64,000 nt of DNA from Nonomuraea sp. PA05 (lineage in GTDB: Bacteria; Actinomycetota; Actinomycetes; Streptosporangiales; Streptosporangiaceae). The stretch's first letter is position 1. The number at the start of each line of letters is the position of its first letter. The notes beneath the pieces were generated by a model, which made no database searches, had not been told where the DNA came from, and saw nothing but the letters and a program-made list of their open reading frames with translations. Of this stretch, positions 32,615-41,571 are shown in pieces. Made by a program: the position numbers and the translations under genes. Location of the stretch: contig NZ_VSEY01000017.1 in the NCBI RefSeq assembly GCF_008086045.1, forward strand, positions 124,001 through 188,000, in the 5' to 3' direction.

Positions 32615-35600
32615 ATGTTGGGACGTCGCGAACAGCCACTGGATCCGACCGGCGGGCCCATTGCCCGCTTCGCCACCGAGTTGCGCAAGCTTCGCCATGA
32701 GGCCGGTACGCCGACCTACCGGGTGATGGCCGCCCGCGCCCACTACTCCACCGCGACCCTGGCACACGCCGCCGCGGGCGACAGGCTGCCCTCGCTCGAC
32801 GTGACGCTGGCCTACGTGCGGGCGTGCGACGGCGACCAAGAGCACTGGCGGCGCCGCTGGGAGGAGACCAGCGAGGAGGTCCTCGAACTCGCCGCGGCCG
32901 GCCGCGACAACGATAAGGCCCCGTACCTCGGGCTGGCGCGCTTCGAGGAAGACGACCACGCCCGCTTCTTCGGTCGTGACGCGCCGGCTGAGCGGCTGAC
33001 CGCGCTGGTCCGCGCGCACCGCCTGGTCCTGCTGGCCGGCCCGTCGGGCAGCGGCAAGTCCTCGCTGTTGCGTGCGGGTCTGATTCCCCGCTTGCGGCCG
33101 TCGCCGTCGGTCCGGATCGTGACCCCGGGAGCGGAGCCGAAGATCACCTACGATCCGGCCGACGACGTGATCATCGTCGACCAGTTCGAGGAGCTCTTCA
33201 CGCTCTGTGCCGACGCGGCGGAGCGCGACGCCTTCGTCGCCGCGCTCCTGGCCGTCGCCGGGGGCCGGAGCGGCGCCCGGGTGGTGATCGCCGTGCGGGC
33301 CGACTTCTTCGGCCGTTGCGCCGAGCACCGCGCACTGGCGGAGGCGGTGCAGGAGTCGACGCTGCTGGTCGGGCCGATGAGCGCGGCCGAGTTGCGTGAG
33401 GCGATCGTCAAGCCCGCGGCCACCGCGGGGCTGATCGTCGAACGTGAGCTGACCGCCCGCATCATCGACGAGGTCGACGGTGAGCCCGGCGGATTGCCGC
33501 TGATGTCCCACGCGCTGCTGGAGACCTGGCGCCGCCGTACAGGAAAGGCCCTGACAACCGCCGCGTACGAGGCGACAGGCGGCATTCACGCCGCCATCGC
33601 CCGCACCTGCGAAGCCTTCTACGCCGAACTCGCCCCGAACCAGCAGGAACGGCTGCGGCACCTGCTGTTACACCTGGTCGAGCCGGGTTGCGACACGCCC
33701 GACACCCGCCGCCCGGCCGGCCGCGCCCAGCTGCCGGGCGACGGCGACACCGGGTTCCTGCTGGATCGGCTGGCGGCGGCGAGGCTGATCACTCTCGGCG
33801 AGGACACGGTCGAGCTGGCCCACGAGGCGCTGCTCACGGCCTGGCCTCGGCTGCGCGGCTGGATCGAGGAGGATCGGGAGCGGATCCGGTTGCAACGCCG
33901 GCTGACCGAGGCGGCCTCCGCCTGGCGGGACCATGATCGCGACTCGGGCGGCCTTTATCGCGGGGTGCGCCTGTCGGCCGCCTGCGAGGAGTTCACCGTC
34001 CAGGAGAAGCCCTCGAAAGGCTGGGGCAGGCAGCCGCGGACGATATCGGCGGAGCTCGGTGCGCTGGAACGCGAATTCCTCGCCGCCAGCGTCGCCGCCA
34101 GGCAGGGAGAGCGGCGCTCCCGCACGCGACGGACGGCGGCGATCGCCGGGCTGCTCGTCCTGACGCTGGTGGCGGCCCTGCTGGCCTGGCAGCAGAACGT
34201 GACCGGCCAGACCCGCCAGCGCGAGGCCGACGCCCGCCGCGCCGCCGCCGTCGCGGACAGCCTGCGCGACACGGACCCGGTCACGGCGATGCGCCTCAGC
34301 CTGGCCGCCTGGCAGGTCGCCGACCTGCCCGAGACCCGCTCGGCCCTGCTGGCGGCGGGCGCCCAACGCCCCCAGGACGTCTTCACCGACCCTGACGGCG
34401 CCGTCAAGACCAGGCGCTACCTCAGCACCGACGGCCGGACCCTGGTCAGTGTGGGCACGGACCAGGTCTCCACCTGGGACCTGGACACACACCGCAGGAC
34501 GGCGCTCTTCCCAGGACTGGGCGCCTACCACAAGCACGTGGGGGCGCGGAGGGGCGACGCGTGGATCGTGCCCATGCTGAGATCGGACGGAACGGTGGTG
34601 ACGTGGGATCTGACCGTCGGCCGCCAGGACGAGAGGGAACTGGGCCGCGTCAACAGCGGGTTCGAGATGGGGATGAGCGGCCGCAGTGCCATCGGCTACC
34701 ACGCCGGCGGCTCCACGTATCGGATCCAGGTGTGGGACCTCGCCCGGCGGCGTGAGCTTCTGCAGTTGAACGTCCGTCGCGAGGCGCCGTCGGGGCCGTT
34801 GAGTGTGTCGTGGGACAACGGGGCCGGCATGGTGCGTAGCAATGCCGACAAACGGACCTTCACCGATCCGGGCTTCCCGGACGCGACGCTCAGCCCGGAC
34901 GACCGGTACCTGGCACTGTGCGTTCCAGGACAGCGGCCGCAGGTGTGGGACGTTCGGGCGGGCCGCAGGATGGACTTCCCCCGGGCGCCAGTCATGACCC
35001 GGCGGCAGTGCCAGTACGAGTTGGTGCGCTTCACGCCCGACAGCCGGCGTCTGGCGATCGTCACCGAGGCGGCGGTCCGCCTGTGGGACCTCGCCTCCGC
35101 GGCAGAAGTGGCGACCATCGCCCACGAAGGCGTCAGGGAGATCGGCTTCAGCGCGGACGGGGCCTTCCTGGCCGCCTCCGACGGGGTCGACCTCATCATG
35201 TGGCGAGTCTCGTGGCCTGACGAGCCCGTGTTCCGCCATTCCCTCATGGGCGAGCAGGTCTTCGATCTTCGTGTCGATCCGCAGGGGCGCCGGATCCGCT
35301 ACCTGGGCGGCTCCGGCAACAGCTGGCCGGCCACCGTACGCACCCTCGATCTGGGCTCCGCCATCACCCCGGAGTGGCAGGACGCCGTCGTGCACAATGC
35401 GGTGTTCAGTCCTGACGGTACCGTTCTGGCGCTCGCCTACCCGCTGCTGGAGCCGGGGAACGTGCTGTTCAGGCTTCACCGGCCGCTGTCCGGCGGACCG
35501 TCCACCGACCTGCCGAAACTCGCCTGCCCGCACCCGCCGGAGATGCCGGGCTGTTCGGTCCTGCTCGCCTTCGACTCCGACGGCGGGACGCTGGCCTTCG

Positions 35601-36451
35601 GCGGCTCACCGGACCGGCCCGGGCGGCCGGCCCGCGTATCCCTGTGGGACGTGGCCGGCGGGCGCACGACGGACACGCTCGTGCTGGAAACGGGCGAGGA
35701 GCCGGGGGCGGGGGCGATCGCGTTCGCGCCGGACGACACGTCGCTGCTGGTCGCCTCGCTGCCCGAGAACGGGACGGCCAAGGTGTGGGATCTGCGCAGG
35801 CGCGTCATCACCAAGACGCTGGCCGCCGTCACCGCGCACCGCATCTCCGTCCATCCCAGCCGGCCGCTCGTGGTCACGTCGATGGGCGACGTCGTGGATC
35901 TGCGATCGGCCGCGAAGAATCCGGCCTCGTCCAGCCCCGGCGCCACCCAGGCGGAGGCCTTCAGCCCTGGCGGCGGCTACCTGGCCACGGGCGACAGCTC
36001 GGGCAAGACCGTCCTGTGGGACGGTGCCGTACGGCGCCGCGTCGGCGTGCTCGGCACCTCCGCCGCGGGCGGCTCGAATCAACGCCGGGCGATCACCGCG
36101 CTGGCGTTCTCCCGCGACGAGTCCGTGCTGGCGGTCGGCACCGCCGGCGGCGTGCTGCAACTGTGGGACGTCGCCTCCCGCCAGCCCATCGGAACGCCCC
36201 TGCCCACCCCCGGCGACGGCATCATGGCCCTCTCCTTCAGCGCCGACGGCGACACCCTGTACGCCGCCGGTCAGCACGTGCCGGTCCAGCGCTACGACCT
36301 CGGCCCGGCCGCCACGGTGGCGACCGTGTGCCGTCGCGCCGGCGGCGGGTTGCCGGAGGCGGATTGGCGGACCTACTTGCCGCGGCTCCCGTACCAGCAG
36401 ACCTGCCCGCCCTCGGAGCGCCCCGCGGGCGGCTCGGCTCGTGGCGGCTGA
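32615..36451 (+). CDS. XRE-nSTAND1 NTPase with WD40 propeller
   Basis: A 1278-residue STAND protein. Residues 10-75 form an XRE-like HTH (FATELRKLRHEAGTPTYRVM). The NTPase has Walker A AGPSGSGKSSLLRAG (141-155) and Walker B VIIVDQFEELF (185-195). One hydrophobic helix lies near 506-528 (AIAGLLVLTLVAALLAW); WD40 repeats fill about 590-1260 (LWDLAS, LWDVAS, VWDLRR). It should sense a signal through the propeller and change state with ATP. The family opens MGRxExPLDP, so TTG at 32618 is as likely a start as ATG 32615; the TTG is better spaced from GGGGGAG. It is divergent from the secreted-hydrolase operon. Confidence 0.9.
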   Translation: MLGRREQPLDPTGGPIARFATELRKLRHEAGTPTYRVMAARAHYSTATLAHAAAGDRLPSLDVTLAYVRACDGDQEHWRRRWEETSEEVLELAAAGRDNDKAPYLGLARFEEDDHARFFGRDAPAERLTALVRAHRLVLLAGPSGSGKSSLLRAGLIPRLRPSPSVRIVTPGAEPKITYDPADDVIIVDQFEELFTLCADAAERDAFVAALLAVAGGRSGARVVIAVRADFFGRCAEHRALAEAVQESTLLVGPMSAAELREAIVKPAATAGLIVERELTARIIDEVDGEPGGLPLMSHALLETWRRRTGKALTTAAYEATGGIHAAIARTCEAFYAELAPNQQERLRHLLLHLVEPGCDTPDTRRPAGRAQLPGDGDTGFLLDRLAAARLITLGEDTVELAHEALLTAWPRLRGWIEEDRERIRLQRRLTEAASAWRDHDRDSGGLYRGVRLSAACEEFTVQEKPSKGWGRQPRTISAELGALEREFLAASVAARQGERRSRTRRTAAIAGLLVLTLVAALLAWQQNVTGQTRQREADARRAAAVADSLRDTDPVTAMRLSLAAWQVADLPETRSALLAAGAQRPQDVFTDPDGAVKTRRYLSTDGRTLVSVGTDQVSTWDLDTHRRTALFPGLGAYHKHVGARRGDAWIVPMLRSDGTVVTWDLTVGRQDERELGRVNSGFEMGMSGRSAIGYHAGGSTYRIQVWDLARRRELLQLNVRREAPSGPLSVSWDNGAGMVRSNADKRTFTDPGFPDATLSPDDRYLALCVPGQRPQVWDVRAGRRMDFPRAPVMTRRQCQYELVRFTPDSRRLAIVTEAAVRLWDLASAAEVATIAHEGVREIGFSADGAFLAASDGVDLIMWRVSWPDEPVFRHSLMGEQVFDLRVDPQGRRIRYLGGSGNSWPATVRTLDLGSAITPEWQDAVVHNAVFSPDGTVLALAYPLLEPGNVLFRLHRPLSGGPSTDLPKLACPHPPEMPGCSVLLAFDSDGGTLAFGGSPDRPGRPARVSLWDVAGGRTTDTLVLETGEEPGAGAIAFAPDDTSLLVASLPENGTAKVWDLRRRVITKTLAAVTAHRISVHPSRPLVVTSMGDVVDLRSAAKNPASSSPGATQAEAFSPGGGYLATGDSSGKTVLWDGAVRRRVGVLGTSAAGGSNQRRAITALAFSRDESVLAVGTAGGVLQLWDVASRQPIGTPLPTPGDGIMALSFSADGDTLYAAGQHVPVQRYDLGPAATVATVCRRAGGGLPEADWRTYLPRLPYQQTCPPSERPAGGSARGG

Positions 36452-36460
36452 TCCACGTCC

Positions 36461-38302
36461 TCACTCGCTCTGTCCGTCCTGACGCAGGACGGCGGCCACC
36501 TGCGCGGGATGGGTGAGCTGCGGGTAGTGCCCGGCCCCTTCGATCGTGGTCACGGGCCGGTCCACCGCCACGGTCAGCGGGTCGGCCGAGCCCACGATGA
36601 TCTCCACGGGGACGTTCACCTGGGTGAGAAGCTCACGCAGCTCGTCCCGTACGGCATGGGCGGCCCGCAGCGCCCCCACCACCCGCCGCGCCTGACCGGG
36701 GCGCGCCAGGTTCGCCGCCGCGGCGGCGACGGCCGGGCCTTCGGGGACGCCGAGCGCACCGGCCAGCCGGGTGGCGGACATTCGCCTTAGCAGGAGCGCG
36801 GCCGGTGGCGTCCGTCGCAGCCATGGCGTCGGCGCCTGGAGGAAGGCCGGGGCGATCAGCACCAGCCGCGAGACCCGGTCCGGGTGCGCCGCCGCGTAGC
36901 GGAGGGCGGGGGCGCAGGCCAGCGAGTGCGCCACCAGCACCGGCCTGCTTCCGGCCAGCAGCTCATCAAGCCACGCCCCGGCGGACCCGCTCGGAGGCTG
37001 ATCGGCGGGCCGTGTCCCCAAGCGCCCGCTCGGAGGCTCATCGGCGGGCCGCGTCCCAATGCGCCCGCTCGGAGGCTCATCGGTGAGCCACTCCCCGGCG
37101 GCCCTGCCGCTCAGGACCCGCTCACCGGCGGGCCCGTGGGCGGGTCCTGAGCGGCCCAGGCCGGGCAGGTCGGCCGCCAGCACGGGCCCGTCGAGCCGGT
37201 CGGCCACCTCCTGCCACGAGCCGGAGTCCAGCGGCAGCCCGTGCAGCAGCACGTGCCCCGGCTCTTCGCGCGCCCCGGTGACCCAGGTCGCGATGCCCGC
37301 CACCTGCTGGTATCCGTACGGACCGCGCGGCGTCTCCCCGTCGCCGAACCGCGCGGCCACCAGATCGTCGGCCCAGCTCGTGAGCGCGCTCTCGACCGGC
37401 GGCATCCGCAGCCCCGCCTTCTCGGCAAGGGCCTGGGCGGACGCGGTGTCGTACCGATCGGTGGACAGAAAGGCCAAGGTCTCGGGATCGGCCCTGGTCA
37501 GCGTGCGGGGGAGCCGCCGCAGCAGCCCGACCGGCACCGCAAGCCCCGGCGCCCGCACCCCCATGTGCCGCGCGAGCAGCCCGACAAGCTCCGGCAACAC
37601 CGGCGTCCCCTCATCGAGCACCCAGTACGCCCCCTCCTCCCACTCAGGCATCTCAGCCAGAAAAGCCGCGAAATATCCGGCCTCCACCACGGGCACGAAC
37701 ACCTCCCGCCCTCCGGGAAGCGCAGGCAGCCGCCCGTGCCACAGGTCGGACACCACGGAGGCGAGCCCGATGAACTGCCCAGGTCCGATCACGGTGGACG
37801 GGTTCGCGATGCTCAGCGGGATGCCCCGCTCCCGGGCGCGCGCCCGCACGGCCGCGTCCCCCTCCACCTTGGACGCCTCGTACGCGCCCAGCCGCCGGTA
37901 GTCGGGCGGCTCGTCCACCCCGCCGACCCGGTAACCGCTGACGTGCACCACGCGGCGGAGCCCGGGCCGGGTGGCGGCCCAGTCGAGCACGTTCAGCGCT
38001 CCTGTCACGTTCGTGGCGCGCGCCTCCTCGTCGCTCAGCCCGAACGCGTACCGTCCCGCGCAGTTGTAGACGTCACGGACGTGGGTCAGCTCGTCGGGAG
38101 GCAGGCCGAGGCCGCGCAGGGTGATGTCGGCCCGGACGACGGTCAGCCCGTCCACCGGCACATCTTCCCTGGTCAGCCAGGCCGTGAGGCCGTCGGCGCC
38201 GCGGATCGTCGCGGCGACGGCCCGGCCGCGGCGCAGCAGCTCCGCGACCAGGAAGCGCCCGACGAGGCCGGAGGCGCCGAAGACGATCGAATCGGGTTCC
38301 AT
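36461..38302 (-). CDS. NAD-dependent epimerase/reductase fused to an alpha/beta hydrolase
   Basis: A 613-residue fusion. Residues 1-325 are an extended SDR: SIVFGASGLVGRFLVAELLR (Rossmann), then VYNCAGRYAFGLSDEEARAT and a YEASKVEGD catalytic block (YxxxK). Residues 350-613 are an alpha/beta hydrolase: HVLLHGLPLDSGSWQEVADR, nucleophile elbow VAHSLACAPAL and a C-terminal EGAGHYPQLTHP with the catalytic His. A linker of three 13-residue repeats (EPPSGRxGTRPAD) lies within the hydrolase half. The fusion links oxidoreduction and hydrolysis; the substrate is unknown. A TAGACCGGTCTA operator lies just upstream, so the TetR gene at 38361 probably controls it. Confidence 0.85.
   Translation of the reverse strand: MEPDSIVFGASGLVGRFLVAELLRRGRAVAATIRGADGLTAWLTREDVPVDGLTVVRADITLRGLGLPPDELTHVRDVYNCAGRYAFGLSDEEARATNVTGALNVLDWAATRPGLRRVVHVSGYRVGGVDEPPDYRRLGAYEASKVEGDAAVRARARERGIPLSIANPSTVIGPGQFIGLASVVSDLWHGRLPALPGGREVFVPVVEAGYFAAFLAEMPEWEEGAYWVLDEGTPVLPELVGLLARHMGVRAPGLAVPVGLLRRLPRTLTRADPETLAFLSTDRYDTASAQALAEKAGLRMPPVESALTSWADDLVAARFGDGETPRGPYGYQQVAGIATWVTGAREEPGHVLLHGLPLDSGSWQEVADRLDGPVLAADLPGLGRSGPAHGPAGERVLSGRAAGEWLTDEPPSGRIGTRPADEPPSGRLGTRPADQPPSGSAGAWLDELLAGSRPVLVAHSLACAPALRYAAAHPDRVSRLVLIAPAFLQAPTPWLRRTPPAALLLRRMSATRLAGALGVPEGPAVAAAAANLARPGQARRVVGALRAAHAVRDELRELLTQVNVPVEIIVGSADPLTVAVDRPVTTIEGAGHYPQLTHPAQVAAVLRQDGQSE
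36988..37099. repeat. 39-bp tandem repeat inside the fusion gene
   Basis: Three units start at 36988, 37027 and 37066 (period 39 bp = 13 codons), the last incomplete. They code for the EPPSGRxGTRPAD linker repeats. The period is a multiple of three, so copy-number change would keep the frame. Confidence 0.85.
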
Positions 38303-38316
38303 GCCCACTCTCTCTT

Positions 38317-38328
38317 TAGACCGGTCTA
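38317..38328. promoter_or_regulatory. LmrA/YxaF-type TetR operator upstream of the fusion gene
   Basis: TAGACCGGTCTA is a perfect 12-bp palindrome 15 bp before the fusion gene start. It resembles the ATAGACCAGTCTAT sites of Bacillus LmrA/YxaF, TetR proteins related to the one encoded at 38361. A second copy lies at 38939. Confidence 0.7.
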
Positions 38329-38360
38329 CATATTTTTGGGACACGCGAAAGCGCCGCCGC

Positions 38361-38927
38361 TCAGCCGCCGAGCAACGCCGCGACGCTCCTGGCCACCCGA
38401 TCGAGCGGCTCCCGGCTGCGCCGCGCCCTGGCCAGCAGCAGCGCCCCCTCGACCAGGGCCAGCACGGTGGTGGCGACGTCATCGGCGTCAGGGCGCCCGT
38501 CGGCGATCAGCCGCTCCCGCAGTGCGCCCTCCCACTCGTCGTACACCTCGGCGCAGACCCGCTGCAGCGCGTCGTTGCCCGCCGACATCTCCAGCGCGAC
38601 GGTCGCCACCGGGCAGCCCTTGCGCCACGCCGAGCCTTCGAGCCGGTCACCGAGCAGCTTGATCACCCCGGCCACCAGCGCGGACGAGTCCGGCGCCGCG
38701 TCGGCCAGGTCGCGCATCGCCTGGCCCAGCTCCCGCCCCGCCCGCCGCAACGTCTCGGCGACGAGCTGGTCCTTTCCCGCGGGGAAGTGGAAGTAGAGCG
38801 AGCCCCTGGGCATCCCGCTGGTCGCGATCACCTGGTTGAGGCCGGCGCCGTAGTATCCGCCCGCCTCGATCAGGTCCCGCGTGGCGTCGAGCAGCCGCCC
38901 GCGCGTCTCATCACCCTTGCGTCCCAT
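38361..38927 (-). CDS. TetR family regulator (LmrA/YxaF-like)
   Basis: A 188-residue repressor. HTH residues 8-52: TRGRLLDATRDLIEAGGYYG, AGLNQVIATSGMPRGSLYFH, FPAGKDQLVAETLRRAG. The FPxGKxxL sequence and the C-terminal KGCPVATVALEM block are typical of the LmrA/YxaF (TetR_C_33) group, whose ligands include flavonoids and antibiotics. The ATG at 38927 is chosen, as the longer frame covers the operator. It lies between two TAGACCGGTCT palindromes, one before the fusion gene and one in its own upstream region, so autoregulation is likely. Confidence 0.88.
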   Translation of the reverse strand: MGRKGDETRGRLLDATRDLIEAGGYYGAGLNQVIATSGMPRGSLYFHFPAGKDQLVAETLRRAGRELGQAMRDLADAAPDSSALVAGVIKLLGDRLEGSAWRKGCPVATVALEMSAGNDALQRVCAEVYDEWEGALRERLIADGRPDADDVATTVLALVEGALLLARARRSREPLDRVARSVAALLGG

Positions 38928-38938
38928 GCCCAAAAAAA

Positions 38939-38950
38939 TAGACCGGTCTG
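38939..38950. promoter_or_regulatory. Second LmrA/YxaF-type operator, between the TetR gene and the 38998 gene
   Basis: TAGACCGGTCTG (38939-38950; perfect core AGACCGGTCT at 38940-38949) lies 12 bp upstream of the TetR start and 48 bp upstream of the divergent gene. Flanking A-tracts on one side and T-tracts on the other mirror the site at 38317. Confidence 0.7.
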
Positions 38951-38997
38951 CAGATTTTTGCAAGTTCGGCGCCGCGGGCGGCGGGCAGAGGATCGCC

Positions 38998-39660
38998 ATG
39001 CCGAAAGGAATCCCCCCGATCAGGTTCACCGACCCGTCGCCGCGCGGGTACCTGTACGCCTGCGCGACCGTCGATCCGCCCGCCCGCGCCCCCTTCGTAC
39101 GCCGGAGCGCGCGCCGCGAGCAGGTGCTCGCCCAGTGGCGGGCGCTGGCGCAGCACCTGACAGAGCAGAACGAGGTCGTCAGCGCCACCGTCTACGAGGC
39201 CGTGCTCATCCCGCCCATCAAGGACGGCCCGCGCCACGACGTGCTCATGCTCCTGCAGACCGGCACCCCGGAGCAGCTCGCCGCCGTACCGGTCGAGAAG
39301 CTGCAGGCCGACCTGGTCATGCCGGCCCGCAACCTCAGGCGCATCGGCGACACCGACGCGACGACGCGAGGCACCTTCCTGTTCAACCACTTCACCGCGC
39401 CCGACCCGGACGCGGCGGTCGCGATCTGGGAGGGGCTGGCGGGCTGGTACACGGCCAAGACCGGCGTGGACAACTCCACGCTGCTGGGGCCGATCGAGCA
39501 GGACGCGCCGTACGCGTTCGTCAATCACGCGCGCCTGCCGGGCACGGCCCTCACCTTCCTGCTCGGCCAGTTGCTCAGGCCGACCTTCCACGGCTTCGTC
39601 CGGCCGGCGCTGAAGGACCACGGCATGGTCGCCATGCCGATCCTGTGCCGCCCGGCCTGA
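38998..39660 (+). CDS. Conserved-looking protein of unknown function, divergent from a TetR gene
   Basis: A 220-residue soluble protein without signal or membrane segments. Recognisable features are an opening MPKGIPPIRFTDPSPRGYLY, a central KDGPRHDVLMLLQTGTPEQL and RGTFLFNHFTAPDPDAAVAI. No catalytic motif is evident to me; the alternating strands and helices could form a dimeric ferredoxin-like fold, but this is not supported by a motif. ATG 38998 is the first start after the operator at 38939. As the divergent neighbour of the LmrA-like TetR, it is probably a member of its regulon. Confidence 0.7.
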   Translation: MPKGIPPIRFTDPSPRGYLYACATVDPPARAPFVRRSARREQVLAQWRALAQHLTEQNEVVSATVYEAVLIPPIKDGPRHDVLMLLQTGTPEQLAAVPVEKLQADLVMPARNLRRIGDTDATTRGTFLFNHFTAPDPDAAVAIWEGLAGWYTAKTGVDNSTLLGPIEQDAPYAFVNHARLPGTALTFLLGQLLRPTFHGFVRPALKDHGMVAMPILCRPA

Positions 39661-39663
39661 CGC

Positions 39664-40242
39664 TCAGCGCGCCAGCCACTGGCGGGTGAGGTCGCGGACG
39701 GCCTCCAGCCAGCGTTCCCGCTGCTCACCGGCGGCGATCGCGTCGGCCGCGCCGTGCACGACGGTGAACAGGATCGTCGCCGCGATGTGCGGATCGACCT
39801 GGCGGAACGCGCCGTCGTCCATGCCGCGCCGCAGCGCCTCGGCGATGGCGGCGATGGTGTCGATCGGCCCCTCGTCGGTGAGCTCGGACGTGGAGTGGAA
39901 GACGGCGGCGTGCAGCCCGCCGGGGCGGGAGATGTCCTCGATGGCCGCCGCGCACTCGGCGTCGAGGGTGGCCCACCAGTCGATCGGCTCCGTGGACTCG
40001 GCGAGCCGGCGAAACCGGTCGACGTAGCCGCGCAGCACATGGTCGCGGACCGCGACGAGCATCTCCTCCCAGGAGGAGAAGTAGACGTAGAAGGTGCCCT
40101 TGGCGGCGTCGGCCTCGGCGGTGACGGCCTGCACCCAGTTCGTCACCTCCTGACCGGAGCGCAGGAGCCGGACGGCGGCGTCGATGAGCTCGGCGCGCCT
40201 GGCCTCAGGGGAGAGGCGACGGCGGCTCCTGGAGGTGACCAC
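39664..40242 (-). CDS. TetR family transcriptional regulator of the P450 operon
   Basis: A 192-residue regulator. HTH: SPEARRAELIDAAVRLLRSG, then VTNWVQAVTAEADAAKGTFY and VYFSSWEEMLVAVRDHVL. The helix pair departs slightly from the norm at TNWVQAVTAEAD but keeps the GTFYxYF element. The gene lies 9 bases downstream of the P450 gene on the same strand, so the two are co-transcribed, and the tandem TGACCnnnGGTCA sites upstream of the P450 are its probable targets. Confidence 0.85.
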   Translation of the reverse strand: MVTSRSRRRLSPEARRAELIDAAVRLLRSGQEVTNWVQAVTAEADAAKGTFYVYFSSWEEMLVAVRDHVLRGYVDRFRRLAESTEPIDWWATLDAECAAAIEDISRPGGLHAAVFHSTSELTDEGPIDTIAAIAEALRRGMDDGAFRQVDPHIAATILFTVVHGAADAIAAGEQRERWLEAVRDLTRQWLAR

Positions 40243-40251
40243 CGCACCAGG

Positions 40252-41541
40252 CTAGCGACCCCCTCCGCCGTGAGCGACGCGGAGCTCGCTGACGCCGCGC
40301 AGGTTGATGTGCTCCCGGTACGGCGGCGGGTCGGCGACGAGCCTCGGCTCCCTGACCCGGCGGGCGAACGCGTCCAGCGCCACCCGTCCCTCCAGCCTGG
40401 CCAGCGGCGCGCCGAGACAGAAGTGCGGGCCCGCGCTGAAGCCGAGATGCCGCACCTGCGCGCGAGCCGGATCGAACCGGTCGGGGTCCGCGTTCGCCTC
40501 CGGGTCGCGGTGGGCGGCGGCCAGCAGCAGGATCACCAGCGCGCCGGCGGGCGCCTGCGCGTCGCCGACCCGCAGGTCCTCGCGCGCGACGCGGGCGGTG
40601 AGCTGGACGGGCGGGTCATGGCGCAGAACCTCCTCCACCACGGCGGACGCCGTCACCCGGCCGCCTCCTTGCCCGACGGGGGACGTTTTCGCCTGGCCGT
40701 CGCGCAGGGCGGCGAGGTGACCGGGGTGACGCAACAGCGCCAGCACGCCGTTGGCGATCAGATTGACCGTCGTCTCGTGCCCCGCGACGAGCAGCAGCAC
40801 GAGCGTGGAGACCAGCTCGTCATGGCTGAGCACGTCGCCGCCGTCCCGCGCGGCCAGCAGCTCGGAGATCAGGTCGTCGCGCCGCGGGCTCCTGCGCCGG
40901 TCGCCGACGAGCTCGTTGATGTAGCGGTGCAGCTCCACCATGCCGCCCGCCCACAGCTCCTCCTCGCCGTCGCCCGGGGCGGAGAAGCCGTCGAGCTGCC
41001 GGGTGAGCTGCGCGGACCAGCCGTGGAACAGCCGCTCGTCCGCCGTGGGCACGCCGAGCAGGTGGCAGATGACCGTCATGGGCAGGGTGTAGGCGAGGCC
41101 GGACACCACATCGAACGTGTCCTGCTCGCACGCCTGGTCGAGGAGGTCGTCGACCAGGCGCGTCACGTAGGGCTCCATCCGGGCGACCGTGCGGGCGGTG
41201 AACGCGCTGCTGACCAGGCGCCGCAGCCGGGTGTGGTCGGGCGCGTCCATCGACAGGAACCACGGCTGGCGGACCGAGGACGGGGCGTCGGGCGGAAAGG
41301 GGTCGGCATCGCGGGCGGCGTCGAAGTGCCGCCAGCGCTCGGAGCTGAGCCGGGGGTCGCGCAGCAGCGTCTCGCAGTCGCGGTATCCCGTCACCACCAG
41401 CGCGGAGATCTCCTCGACCCAGACCGGGCCGAGGGCGCGGAACTCGGCGTAGACGGGATACGGGTCGGGCCTCGACACGGGGTCGAGAAGCTTGCCGACC
41501 AGGTGCAGGCCGGACGTCGCGCTGTCCGTCGCCATCGACAT
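40252..41541 (-). CDS. Cytochrome P450 (bacterial class I type)
   Basis: A 429-residue soluble haem monooxygenase. Landmarks are all present: I-helix AGHETTVNLIANGV near 238, ExxR in EEVLRHDPPVQLTARVAR near 283, and the haem loop FSAGPHFCLGAPLAR with Cys375. Such enzymes need a ferredoxin and reductase; neither is encoded nearby. The start ATG 41541 has AGGGAG six bases upstream; an ATG six bases later is possible. It heads an operon with the TetR gene behind a promoter containing two operators. The substrate is unknown. Confidence 0.92.
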   Translation of the reverse strand: MSMATDSATSGLHLVGKLLDPVSRPDPYPVYAEFRALGPVWVEEISALVVTGYRDCETLLRDPRLSSERWRHFDAARDADPFPPDAPSSVRQPWFLSMDAPDHTRLRRLVSSAFTARTVARMEPYVTRLVDDLLDQACEQDTFDVVSGLAYTLPMTVICHLLGVPTADERLFHGWSAQLTRQLDGFSAPGDGEEELWAGGMVELHRYINELVGDRRRSPRRDDLISELLAARDGGDVLSHDELVSTLVLLLVAGHETTVNLIANGVLALLRHPGHLAALRDGQAKTSPVGQGGGRVTASAVVEEVLRHDPPVQLTARVAREDLRVGDAQAPAGALVILLLAAAHRDPEANADPDRFDPARAQVRHLGFSAGPHFCLGAPLARLEGRVALDAFARRVREPRLVADPPPYREHINLRGVSELRVAHGGGGR

Positions 41542-41571
41542 GTGCACTCCCTTGGGGGTTGCGGCCACTAT

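Noticed and set aside
32615..36451. nSTAND1-WD40 protein as an Avs-type phage-defence gene
   Set aside because: The architecture (XRE, nSTAND1, membrane helix, WD40) is common in actinobacteria, has no nuclease or other effector domain, and its neighbour is an exported hydrolase operon. A defence role cannot be excluded but is not supported.
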